Below, piece by piece: positions 1-7,466 of a DNA stretch of 52,775 nt (position 1 is its first letter; each line of letters starts with the position of its first letter). The notes under the pieces were generated by a model that saw only the letters and a program-made list of their open reading frames with translations, had not been told where the DNA came from and did not search any database. Both the position numbers and the translations under genes were made by a program. Origin of the DNA: CAZCAC01 sp964496575 (lineage in GTDB: Bacteria > Planctomycetota > UBA1135 > GCA-002686595); NCBI GenBank assembly GCA_964496575.1, contig CAZCAC010000055.1, forward strand, positions 1-52,775, written 5' to 3'.

Positions 1-42
1 GTCGCACTCCCGGGTGCGATGAGTGGCAACCGGGAGTGCGAC
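1..42. repeat. Perfect terminal inverted repeat (foldback) at the window edge
   Basis: Bases 1-13 are the exact reverse complement of bases 30-42, with a 16-nt loop between. The repeat begins at base 1 and overlaps the first codons of the hydrolase frame that follows. It could be a genuine stem-loop, but a perfect arm starting at the very first base is also what a foldback artefact at a contig end looks like. Confidence 0.8.
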
Positions 43-820
43 TCCGTACTGTCACTATGTGATCGCCAAGCTACGAGGTGAAGGCGGCGTCGGAGCGCCA
101 GTGGTGTACGTGCCCGGGATCGACGGGACGGGGGCGCTGCTGCTGGGGACGGCCGGGCGGCTGGAGGAGCGGTTCCGGCTGGCCCGGATCTGCTACTCGA
201 CGGAGGGCCCCGGCGAGGAAGTCGACGACAGCTACCCGGCGCTGGCCGCGAGCGTCGCCGGGGTGATCGGGGAGCTCGGCATCGAGCGCTGCGTGGTGAT
301 CGCCGAGTCGTTCGGGGGTGCGGTCGCCCTGCAGCTGACCCTCGACTCCCCCGACCTGATCGCCGGTCTCATCATCGTCAACTCCTTCGCGCGCTACCCC
401 TCCCGCGGCCGGCTGGCGATCGCGCGGCGGATCGCGCCGGCGGTCCCCGAGCCGCTCTTCCACTTCGGTCGCCGCTGGTTCGCCCCGCACGCGCTCTTCG
501 GCAAGCGGCAGGACCCCGCGGCTCTGGCCGAGTTCCGCGCCATACCCGGGACCTTCTTCGACGAGGGCTACGCCCGCCGGCTGGCGATGATCGCCGAGGT
601 CGACCTACGACCTCGGCTGCCGGAGATCGCCGTGCCCGTTCACCTCTACGCGTCGGCGGCCGACCGGGTGGTGCCGTCGGTCGAGTGCCTGAAGGAAGTC
701 GAAGCGGGTCTTCCCGACGCCCGCCTCGAGGTGGTGCCGGACGCGGGGCATCTCCTGTTGCCCCTCTCCGACGAGCCGTGGCCGGAGCGGGTGGGGGAGC
801 TGGTCGAGCAGGTGTCATGA
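23..820 (+). CDS. alpha/beta hydrolase
   Basis: About 265 residues with the alpha/beta hydrolase fold. The nucleophile elbow is AESFGG with Ser96; the probable acid is Asp214 (SAADRVVPS) and the probable base His243 (DAGHLLLP), so the triad looks complete. No signal peptide is visible, so it is likely cytoplasmic. The substrate is unknown; clustering with glycan-assembly genes suggests a role in surface polymer or acyl-chain metabolism, which is inference only. The GTG start is tentative: an in-frame stop lies directly upstream at 20-22, but that stop sits inside the terminal inverted repeat. If the repeat is an artefact, the true gene may begin beyond the window. A GTG at 59 is another option. 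The stop overlaps the start of the next gene as ATGA (817-820), indicating translational coupling. Confidence 0.8.
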   Translation: MATGSATPYCHYVIAKLRGEGGVGAPVVYVPGIDGTGALLLGTAGRLEERFRLARICYSTEGPGEEVDDSYPALAASVAGVIGELGIERCVVIAESFGGAVALQLTLDSPDLIAGLIIVNSFARYPSRGRLAIARRIAPAVPEPLFHFGRRWFAPHALFGKRQDPAALAEFRAIPGTFFDEGYARRLAMIAEVDLRPRLPEIAVPVHLYASAADRVVPSVECLKEVEAGLPDARLEVVPDAGHLLLPLSDEPWPERVGELVEQVS

Positions 821-1989
821 GCGAGGGAGCCGGCATGCGAGTCCTCCACGTCATGGAGGCGACGATCGGCGGCACCCGTCGCCACCTGCGGGACGTCGTC
901 TTCGCCCAGGCCGAGCTCGGTCTCGACGTTCACGTCGTCGCCTCCGCCGTGCGGCAGCCCGATTTCCGGGAGGAGCTCGATCGCATGCGCGCGGCTGGCG
1001 TGGGCGTGCTCGAGCTGCCGATGGTCCGCGCCGTGCGGCCCGGGCTCGACCTGCGGCAGACCCTCGCGTTGAAGCGCCACCTGCGCGCCGTGCAGCCGGA
1101 GATCGTCCACACCCACTCGAGCAAGGCCGGGGTCCTCGGGCGCTACGCGTCGTGGTCGACGGGGATCGGCAAGCGCGTGTATTCCCCGCACACCTTCGCC
1201 TTTCTCCACGAGGCGCGCTTCGGGCGCGCCAAGCGCCTGCTCTACCAGACGGTCGAGAAGTGGTTCGGCGCGCGCACCGACCGATTCATCGCGGTCAGCT
1301 CCAACGAAGGCGAGACCCTCCGCAGCTGCGGGGTCGTCGATCCGGATCGCGTGCGAGTCGTTCCCAACGGGATCGATCCCGCGCCCTATCGCTCCGTCCA
1401 GCCGGTCGATCGCGCGGCGCTCGATACACCGGACGACGCGGTCGTGGCCGCCGTCGTCGGGCTCCTCTACGAGGCCAAGGGACAAGACGTGGCACTACGC
1501 GGCCTGACCCGGCCAGAGTGCGAGCGCCTCCACCTGTGGTTCGCCGGAGAAGGCGAGCGGCGGGGTGAGTACGAGGCCCTCGCGCGCGAGCTCGGCGTGG
1601 CGACCCGAGCGCACTTCCTCGGCTGGCGAAACGACGTTCCCGCCCTGCTGGCGGGCGCGGACTTCCTGGTCCTGCCGTCGCGCTGGGAAGCGATGCCCTA
1701 CATCGTCATGGAGGCGATGGCCAGCGGGCTGCCCGTCGTCGCCTCTCGCGTGGACGGAGTGCGCGATCTCGTGGTCGAGGAGGAGACCGGCTTTCTGTGC
1801 GCGATCGCCGACGACGGTGACCTCGCCGGGGCCTGCGCCAGGATGATCGAGCTGGGTTCGACCGCACGCGAGGCGATGGGAACGACCGGCCGGCGCCTCG
1901 TCGAGGAGCGCTACAGCGTGGAAGCGATGGCGCGGGGCCTCGTCGCCGTCTACGAGGAGGTTCTCGGAGATCCGGCCGGACCGGCTTGA
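817..1989 (+). CDS. GT4-family glycosyltransferase (GT-B fold)
   Basis: A 390-residue retaining glycosyltransferase. The N-terminal half contains HTHSSKAG and YSPHTFAF segments typical of GT4 acceptor domains. The C-terminal half carries the nucleotide-sugar signature PSRWEAMPYIVMEAMASG, whose two Glu residues form the EX7E motif. It would transfer a sugar from an NDP donor to a lipid-linked or polysaccharide acceptor at the inner membrane face. ATG 817 was chosen because it overlaps the preceding stop; an in-frame ATG at 835 is the alternative, and the open frame upstream of 817 looks non-coding. Donor and acceptor cannot be read from the sequence. A weak 5-bp stem (1998-2012) lies just after the stop. 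Confidence 0.88.
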   Translation: MSEGAGMRVLHVMEATIGGTRRHLRDVVFAQAELGLDVHVVASAVRQPDFREELDRMRAAGVGVLELPMVRAVRPGLDLRQTLALKRHLRAVQPEIVHTHSSKAGVLGRYASWSTGIGKRVYSPHTFAFLHEARFGRAKRLLYQTVEKWFGARTDRFIAVSSNEGETLRSCGVVDPDRVRVVPNGIDPAPYRSVQPVDRAALDTPDDAVVAAVVGLLYEAKGQDVALRGLTRPECERLHLWFAGEGERRGEYEALARELGVATRAHFLGWRNDVPALLAGADFLVLPSRWEAMPYIVMEAMASGLPVVASRVDGVRDLVVEEETGFLCAIADDGDLAGACARMIELGSTAREAMGTTGRRLVEERYSVEAMARGLVAVYEEVLGDPAGPA

Positions 1990-2138
1990 AGTGCCGAGAG
2001 GGGGCCGCCCTCCATCAAGTCGGACGGGGACCCTGGCCGTCTCGACGCGATGGGTTACGCTTCATCCCGTGCGGTCCGTAGTGGGAGAGCGGATCGTGGA
2101 TAGGGAGATGCACCGGCCATGAACGTGAGGAAGTCGAG

Positions 2139-3128
2139 ATGAGGATTCTGATCACCGGCGGGGCGGGGTTCATCGGCTCCCACCTGGCGGAACAGCTCGT
2201 ACACGACGGGACCGAGGTGGTCGTGCTCGACGACCTCTCCGCGGGACGTCGAGAGAACGTCCAGCACCTGGAGCGCCGCGGCTCTCGCCTCCTGTTCCGG
2301 CGGGGAGACGCCGCGAACGAGGAGCTGGTGGGGGAGCTGGCGAGGGAGTGCGACCTGATCTTCCACCTGGCCTCGGCGGTCGGAGTCGCCCGTACCGTCC
2401 AGGAGCCTCTCCACGTCCTCGATCAGAATCTCGACTCGACGCGCGCGGTGGTTGCCGCCGCGGAGCGGTACTCGAGGAAGCTCGTCTTCGCGAGCACCTC
2501 CGAGGTCTACGGCGAGCACCGCGGCCGGCCGTTCTCGGAGGAGGACCCGACGACCCTCGGCTCGTCGCGCGATGGCCGCTGGGCGTACGCCTGCTCGAAG
2601 CTGACCGGCGAGTTCATGGTGACCGCGGCGAGTCGCCGCGGGGACCTTCCCTTCGTGATCGTGCGGCTGTTCAACGTGGCGGGCCCGCGCCAGCTCTTCG
2701 AGCACGGCATGGTCATTCCCCGCTTCGTCCAGCAAGCGCAGACCGGCGCGCCACTCTCCGTCTACGGCGACGGCGAGCAGACGCGGTGCTTCATGCACGT
2801 ACGCGATTGCGTGCGCGCCCTGGTCCGGCTGGGGACGACCCCGGCCGCGGAGGGCGAGATCGTCAACGTCGGCAACGATACCGAGGTCTCGATCTTGCAG
2901 CTCGCCGAGCTCGTCAAGGACGTCATCGGCAGCCCCTCGCCGCTCGAGCTGGTGAACCCCGAGCAGGACCTCGGCGTGGGCTACGAGGGGTGTCGCCGCC
3001 GCGTCCCGAGCCTCGAGAAGCTGCACCGCCTGATCGGCGACAGCTCGCGTCGGGATCTCCGGCAGATCGTGATCGACGTGGTCGCGCATCAGGTGAAGCC
3101 GTTCACCCTGACCGCCTCCTCGCCGTGA
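2139..3128 (+). CDS. NAD-dependent epimerase/dehydratase (extended SDR, NDP-sugar)
   Basis: A 329-residue extended short-chain dehydrogenase/reductase. The Rossmann motif GGAGFIG spans residues 7-13, Asp31-Asp32 follow beta-2 as in NAD-preferring enzymes, and the catalytic pair is Tyr150/Lys154 (YACSK) with Ser/Thr at 119-121. The overall pattern is closest to UDP-glucuronate decarboxylase or UDP-glucose 4-epimerase, but the exact reaction is not decided. It presumably makes a nucleotide sugar for the adjacent glycosyltransferases. The start is supported by an AGGAAG ribosome-binding site just upstream. The stop TGA shares one base with the ATG of the deacetylase gene, so the two are coupled. 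Confidence 0.9.
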   Translation: MRILITGGAGFIGSHLAEQLVHDGTEVVVLDDLSAGRRENVQHLERRGSRLLFRRGDAANEELVGELARECDLIFHLASAVGVARTVQEPLHVLDQNLDSTRAVVAAAERYSRKLVFASTSEVYGEHRGRPFSEEDPTTLGSSRDGRWAYACSKLTGEFMVTAASRRGDLPFVIVRLFNVAGPRQLFEHGMVIPRFVQQAQTGAPLSVYGDGEQTRCFMHVRDCVRALVRLGTTPAAEGEIVNVGNDTEVSILQLAELVKDVIGSPSPLELVNPEQDLGVGYEGCRRRVPSLEKLHRLIGDSSRRDLRQIVIDVVAHQVKPFTLTASSP

Positions 3129-3985
3129 TGAAGCACGCGTTCACGGTCGACGTGGAGGACTGGTTCCACGGAATCCCGATCGACAACGAGAGCAAGCGCT
3201 CCGCGGAGCGCCGCCTCGACCGCGGCCTCGACCAGCTACTCGAGCTTCTCGATCGCGCCGGCGTCCGGGCGACCTTCTTCTTCCTCGGACCGGTTGCACG
3301 AGACTATCCGCACCGGGTTCGAGCGATCGCGGCGGAGGGACACGAGCTGGGTTGCCACGGGTGGTCCCACGACCTGCTCTACGAGATGGACCGCACCCGC
3401 TTCGTCGACGAGACGCGCCGCGCGGCAGAGACGATCTCGGAGATCGCCGGACGAGGGGTGGAGGCCTACCGCGCCGCGTACTTCTCCCTCACGCAGCGTA
3501 CGCTCTGGGTGCTGGAGGAACTGGCCGAGCTCGGCTTCCGCTACGACTCGAGCATCTCCCCCGCCCGAACCTGGCGCTACGGAATCTCCGGCTTCAACCA
3601 TCTGCCCCGACGCATCGAGACGCCGGCGGGACCGATCGTCGAGTTCCCGCTCTCCGTACGTTGGCTGGGCGGACGCGCGGTACCGGTCAGCGGCGGCGCC
3701 TACTTCCGCATCTACCCCTATTCGTTCAGTCGTCGCAACCTGCGCGCCATGGAGGCGAGCGGCGTTCCCGCGCTGTTCTACGTCCACCCGTGGGAGCTCG
3801 ACCCCGACCACCCTCGGGTCAGTTTCGACTGGCGCGCCCGGCTGACCCATTACGCGAACCTCAAGCGCACGCTGCCGCGTCTCCGCCGACTCCTGGAGGA
3901 GTTCCGCTTCACGACGCTGAGCGAGGCTTTTGCGGCCTACGCGGAAGGACCGTCCCGCGCGGGGACCTCCGTCGCCTCGCTGTGA
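3128..3985 (+). CDS. Polysaccharide deacetylase, XrtA/DUF3473 type
   Basis: A 285-residue NodB-fold deacetylase. FTVDVEDWF near the N-terminus carries the metal/catalytic acidic residues (Asp8, Glu10, Asp11), HGWSH at 77-81 supplies the two metal-binding His, and FYVHPWELDPDHPR near the C-terminus is the hallmark of the DUF3473 extension found in deacetylases of exosortase-linked polysaccharide loci. It should remove N-acetyl groups from an aminosugar-containing glycan. No signal peptide is visible. The gene starts inside the preceding stop (TGATG). The exosortase association is known for the family; no exosortase gene lies in this window. Confidence 0.88.
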   Translation: MKHAFTVDVEDWFHGIPIDNESKRSAERRLDRGLDQLLELLDRAGVRATFFFLGPVARDYPHRVRAIAAEGHELGCHGWSHDLLYEMDRTRFVDETRRAAETISEIAGRGVEAYRAAYFSLTQRTLWVLEELAELGFRYDSSISPARTWRYGISGFNHLPRRIETPAGPIVEFPLSVRWLGGRAVPVSGGAYFRIYPYSFSRRNLRAMEASGVPALFYVHPWELDPDHPRVSFDWRARLTHYANLKRTLPRLRRLLEEFRFTTLSEAFAAYAEGPSRAGTSVASL

Positions 3986-4016
3986 TGCCCCTTCCGCCGA
4001 GGGGTATGCTGTGACC

Positions 4017-5774
4017 ATGTCGAGTGGCACGGAGCTGGACCCGTCGACCGTGACGATCGCGCAGTCGGGAGCCCGCCGTCCCGTCTGGTGGTCGGGGACT
4101 CTCGGGGCCTCGATCGTCTGCGCCATCCTCGCGCTCTGGTGGGCTCCCGGAGTCTCGATGGAGAGCGCGACCGGCTGGGACGAGTCGATGAACGGCGCGT
4201 TTCCCTCCGCGCGCCTGGCCCTGTCGATCCACGAAGGCTCCTTCACCAGCGCGGCCGGAGCGATACACGACTGCACCCACTATCCATTCGTCTACCCGGC
4301 GCTGCTCGGAGTCCTGCAGGCCGTGGTCGGCGTGTCCGAGTACGCGTGCCGGGTGTTCGGGAGGGTCCTGTGGTGCGCTGGGCTCTTCGGGCTCTTCCTG
4401 CTCGCCCGGCAGGTGGTGGCGATGGGGGGCGGTGCCCGGCGGGGGACGCGCCTGGTGCCCTGGATCGCGCTCGCCATGGGGGCGCTCTCGCCGCTGGCGC
4501 TCGCCTACTCGGGGGCGCTCCTGCTCGAGCTGCCTTTCACCGTCTGCTCGATCTTCATCCTGCGCGCCTGGCTGCGTCGCGGTGTCGACCAGCCCCTGCG
4601 CCGCGAAGTCGTGGCTGGCGCGTGGCTCATGGTGGGCTTCTTCACCAAGTTCAACTTCGGCCTGCTGCTCGGTTTCGCGCTGTTCCTGGAACTCCTGGTC
4701 GAAGCGGTGATCGAGATCCGCGCGGGGCGTGGACGTCGGTTCCGGCGGCGTACGCTGGCGCTCGCGTCGATCCCGATCGTCTCGCTGCTCTGGTGGTTCG
4801 CGCTGCCGTTGCCCTTCGGTGCGGAGGTGGCCCGCGCTCACTGGGAGGGGTTCACCAGCTTCCTGGGTTCCAGTCGAGACGAAGCCCTGAACGTCCCGTG
4901 GACGATCCGCGCGATTCACTGGACGTGTTTCCTGGTGTTCACCCCTCGCTTCCTACTGCTCATCCTCCTGGCGATGCTCGCGACGCTTCCGCGCCTCGGG
5001 CGGCGACCGATCCGCACGCTGTGGATCGTCTTCCTCGCGTGTGGTCTGCCGGTCTGGACGCACAACTACCACATTGATCGGTACCTGCTGCCCGGCGCGG
5101 TCCCGATGTGGTGCCTGGCCGCGTGCGGCCTCGCGCCGCTCTTGCCGGTGAGGCGCGCCCGGCGAGCTGCTGCGGTCGGTGCTCTCGCGCTGGTGACGCT
5201 CGCTCTTCCGGCCCGCGACGGCTGGTTCATGCTCGAGCGGATCGGCATCGCGCGCGAGAAGGTGGCGGACTACCAGCGGCGCGTTCTCGCGGAGCAGCGG
5301 AGCCTGGCGCCGGGGCGAAACGTGCCCTCCAACGGCCTCTACCGCGAGGAGCTCGAGACCTTCCTCGGCCTGCTCGAGCCCGAGGTCACTCCGGGGACGC
5401 GCGTCGGGTGGATGGGCGCGAGCAACATCTTCTCGCCCGCGGCGATGCACGTGGGGCTGATCGAGCGCGGGGCCGGTGCACCGGAGGTGATCCTGGACGG
5501 CTCCGGGAGGTTCGGGTTCCTCGACACGGGATTCGTGGATCCCGGCTGGTCGGCGGAGGAGATTCTCGAGTGGGCGGACCAGTTCGACCTGATCCTGGCG
5601 ACCGACCCGGTGGACCTCCTCGTGCCGCACCTGCGCTCCTTCTTCGTCCGGTATCATCAGGTGCTGATCGACGACGAGCGGTGGCAGCGCACGCTGCTGG
5701 GATCGTTCGAGAAGCGTCATCCGAACGGCAAGATGGTGCCGGCCAGCGTGTACGGCTTTCGGCGGGTGCCCTGA
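4017..5774 (+). CDS. GT39-like polytopic membrane glycosyltransferase
   Basis: A 585-residue membrane protein with roughly ten hydrophobic segments across residues 25-430, then a soluble C-terminal tail. The first extracytoplasmic loop holds GWDESMN, matching the acidic pair that ends the first helix in dolichyl-phosphate-mannose/ArnT-type (GT39/GT83) transferases. Such enzymes use a polyprenyl-phosphate sugar on the outer face of the inner membrane. It follows the deacetylase by about 30 nt and is probably the last gene of the glycan-assembly cluster. ATG 4017 was chosen because the frame upstream of it looks non-coding; a GTG at 4011 is an alternative. The acceptor is unknown. Confidence 0.75.
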   Translation: MSSGTELDPSTVTIAQSGARRPVWWSGTLGASIVCAILALWWAPGVSMESATGWDESMNGAFPSARLALSIHEGSFTSAAGAIHDCTHYPFVYPALLGVLQAVVGVSEYACRVFGRVLWCAGLFGLFLLARQVVAMGGGARRGTRLVPWIALAMGALSPLALAYSGALLLELPFTVCSIFILRAWLRRGVDQPLRREVVAGAWLMVGFFTKFNFGLLLGFALFLELLVEAVIEIRAGRGRRFRRRTLALASIPIVSLLWWFALPLPFGAEVARAHWEGFTSFLGSSRDEALNVPWTIRAIHWTCFLVFTPRFLLLILLAMLATLPRLGRRPIRTLWIVFLACGLPVWTHNYHIDRYLLPGAVPMWCLAACGLAPLLPVRRARRAAAVGALALVTLALPARDGWFMLERIGIAREKVADYQRRVLAEQRSLAPGRNVPSNGLYREELETFLGLLEPEVTPGTRVGWMGASNIFSPAAMHVGLIERGAGAPEVILDGSGRFGFLDTGFVDPGWSAEEILEWADQFDLILATDPVDLLVPHLRSFFVRYHQVLIDDERWQRTLLGSFEKRHPNGKMVPASVYGFRRVP

Positions 5775-5806
5775 CGGTTGCGCCGTTGATCTCGGGAGTA
5801 GCTCTC

Positions 5807-7300
5807 ATGTTTCTGAATCGACGAAGACACGGACACGCGTTTTCCCTGGTACTCCTGGGATTGCTGGGGTGCGCTCCGGAGGAGGCCCCGGTCTCGGTGG
5901 AAGCGGCGAGCATCTGGCCGCGCTTCCGCGGGCCGAACGGCGCCGGTCTCTCCGACAGCGGACGGATTCCCGAACGCTTCGGCCCCGGAGTCGGCGTCGT
6001 CTGGGAGCGCGAGCTCCCGCCGGGTCGCTCTTCCCCCGTTCTCTCTGCGACCCGCATCTTCCTGACCGCGGTCGAGGATGACTCCCTGGTGACTCTCTGT
6101 CTCGACAGGGAGAGCGGCGAGCTCGTCTGGCGGGCGACGGTACCGCGCCGCCGCGAGGCACCGCACAGCGAGCACAACAGCCCCGCTTCGGCGACCCCGG
6201 CGATCGACGAGGACACCGTGGTGGCGTTCTTCCAGGACTTCGGGCTGGTGGCGTACGACCACGACGGCGGAGAGCGGTGGCGCAAGGAGCTGGGGCCTCA
6301 TCTGACGCGCGACGACTACGGCCTCGCCGCCTCGCCGATCCTCGAGGACGGGATCGTGGTTCAGGTGCTCGACGATCTCGAGCGCTCGACGCTGCTCGCC
6401 CTGCGCGAGGAGGACGGTGAGCCGCTCTGGACCGTCGATCGCCCGGCGATCGGCTGCAGCTGGTCGACGCCGGTGGTTCACCGGCCGGGGGAGGGGCCTG
6501 TGGAGCTGGTTCACGCGGGTGCATTCGTCCTGGAGTGCTTCGCGCTGGAGACGGGGGAGCGCTTGCGCTGGGTGCGAGGTACCTTCGTCGAGCCGATCGG
6601 CGGCGCGACCATTCGCGAGGGAGTCGCGTACCTCGTCGGCTACGGACCGCTGGAGGGTCCCGTGCCGAAGGTCAAGCTGATCGAGGGTACCGACGAGGAT
6701 GGCGACGGCCTCCTCTCGCCGTCGGAGATCCCAGCCTGGCACCGGGATTCACGCCGGCTGGAGTTCCTGTTCCTGCTCGCGGATGCCAACGGCGACGGCG
6801 GTCTCGACGAGAGTGAGTCCTTGGTGTTGAAAAGGTCGTTCCAGCACTACCTCAAGAGCGCCTCGGGCTTGCGCCGTGTGCTGGCCATCGAGCTGGAGGG
6901 CCGCGGCGATGTGACCGAGACGACCTACCGCTGGGCGGCGCGCGCGAGTGGTTGTCCGGAGGTGGCCCTGCCGCTGGTGACTCGCGAGTCGGTCTTCATC
7001 ATCAGCGATACGGGCGGAGTCATGAGTCGGTTCGACCGGGGGACGGGCGTGGCCGGTGAGCCGCGACGGATAGAGGGGTTGGAGGAGTGGTGTTTCACCT
7101 CGCCGGTCGCCGCCGGGGGGAGGATGTTGCTGTTGAGCCACGAAGGGTCTGGCGTGGTGATCGGACTCGAAGGGGAGCCGGTGGTGCTCGGCAGGGTGGA
7201 GCTCGGGGAGCGCTGCTATGCGACCCCGGCGCTAGGGGATGGACGGATGTATCTGCGGACGGTGAATCGGCTCTATTGCTTCGGGAGTGGTGGGGGGTGA
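5807..7300 (+). CDS. PQQ-like beta-propeller lipoprotein with EF-hands
   Basis: A 497-residue exported protein. Residues 1-22 form a lipoprotein signal ending in the lipobox LLGC (Cys22). The mature part opens with WPRFRGPNGAG, the usual start of planctomycete PQQ-like (quinoprotein-type) propellers, followed by blades with SGELVW and GEPLW-type turns. Two EF-hand calcium loops are inserted around residues 294-340 (DEDGDGLLSPSE and DANGDGGLDESE). It is related to the longer fusions at 7467 and 23223 but lacks their amidohydrolase-like half. The classic quinoprotein dehydrogenase active site is not evident, so a binding or scaffold role is as likely as an enzymatic one. The start was set at the ATG giving a coherent signal peptide. 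Confidence 0.82.
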   Translation: MFLNRRRHGHAFSLVLLGLLGCAPEEAPVSVEAASIWPRFRGPNGAGLSDSGRIPERFGPGVGVVWERELPPGRSSPVLSATRIFLTAVEDDSLVTLCLDRESGELVWRATVPRRREAPHSEHNSPASATPAIDEDTVVAFFQDFGLVAYDHDGGERWRKELGPHLTRDDYGLAASPILEDGIVVQVLDDLERSTLLALREEDGEPLWTVDRPAIGCSWSTPVVHRPGEGPVELVHAGAFVLECFALETGERLRWVRGTFVEPIGGATIREGVAYLVGYGPLEGPVPKVKLIEGTDEDGDGLLSPSEIPAWHRDSRRLEFLFLLADANGDGGLDESESLVLKRSFQHYLKSASGLRRVLAIELEGRGDVTETTYRWAARASGCPEVALPLVTRESVFIISDTGGVMSRFDRGTGVAGEPRRIEGLEEWCFTSPVAAGGRMLLLSHEGSGVVIGLEGEPVVLGRVELGERCYATPALGDGRMYLRTVNRLYCFGSGGG

Positions 7301-7308
7301 GGGCAGTG

Positions 7309-7416
7309 CGTCCGCCTTCGGCGAACGCCACGCCGGCACTGGGACCTCCCCGTCCACCTTCGGCGAACGCCACGCCTCCAGCGAACCTCCCCTCCTCTCG
7401 CGGCGAGCACCGCGCC
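7309..7416. repeat. Short intergenic direct repeat, period about 42 bp
   Basis: Bases 7309-7334 and 7351-7376 match over 26 bp with one mismatch; the common core is CCTTCGGCGAACGCCACGCC. The following ACCTCCCC also recurs (7344-7351, 7385-7392), and 7393-7416 looks like a decayed third copy. The repeat fills most of the 166-nt gap between the two propeller genes. Its function is unknown. Confidence 0.75.
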
Positions 7417-7466
7417 AAACCTGGAGAACCGGCCCAGGGGCGAATCCTGCTCCGTAAGATGCCCCG

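Noticed and set aside
2119..2142. Seven-residue upstream open frame overlapping the SDR start codon as ATGA
   Set aside because: Too short to support as a leader peptide, and its codons include the SDR ribosome-binding site; probably chance.
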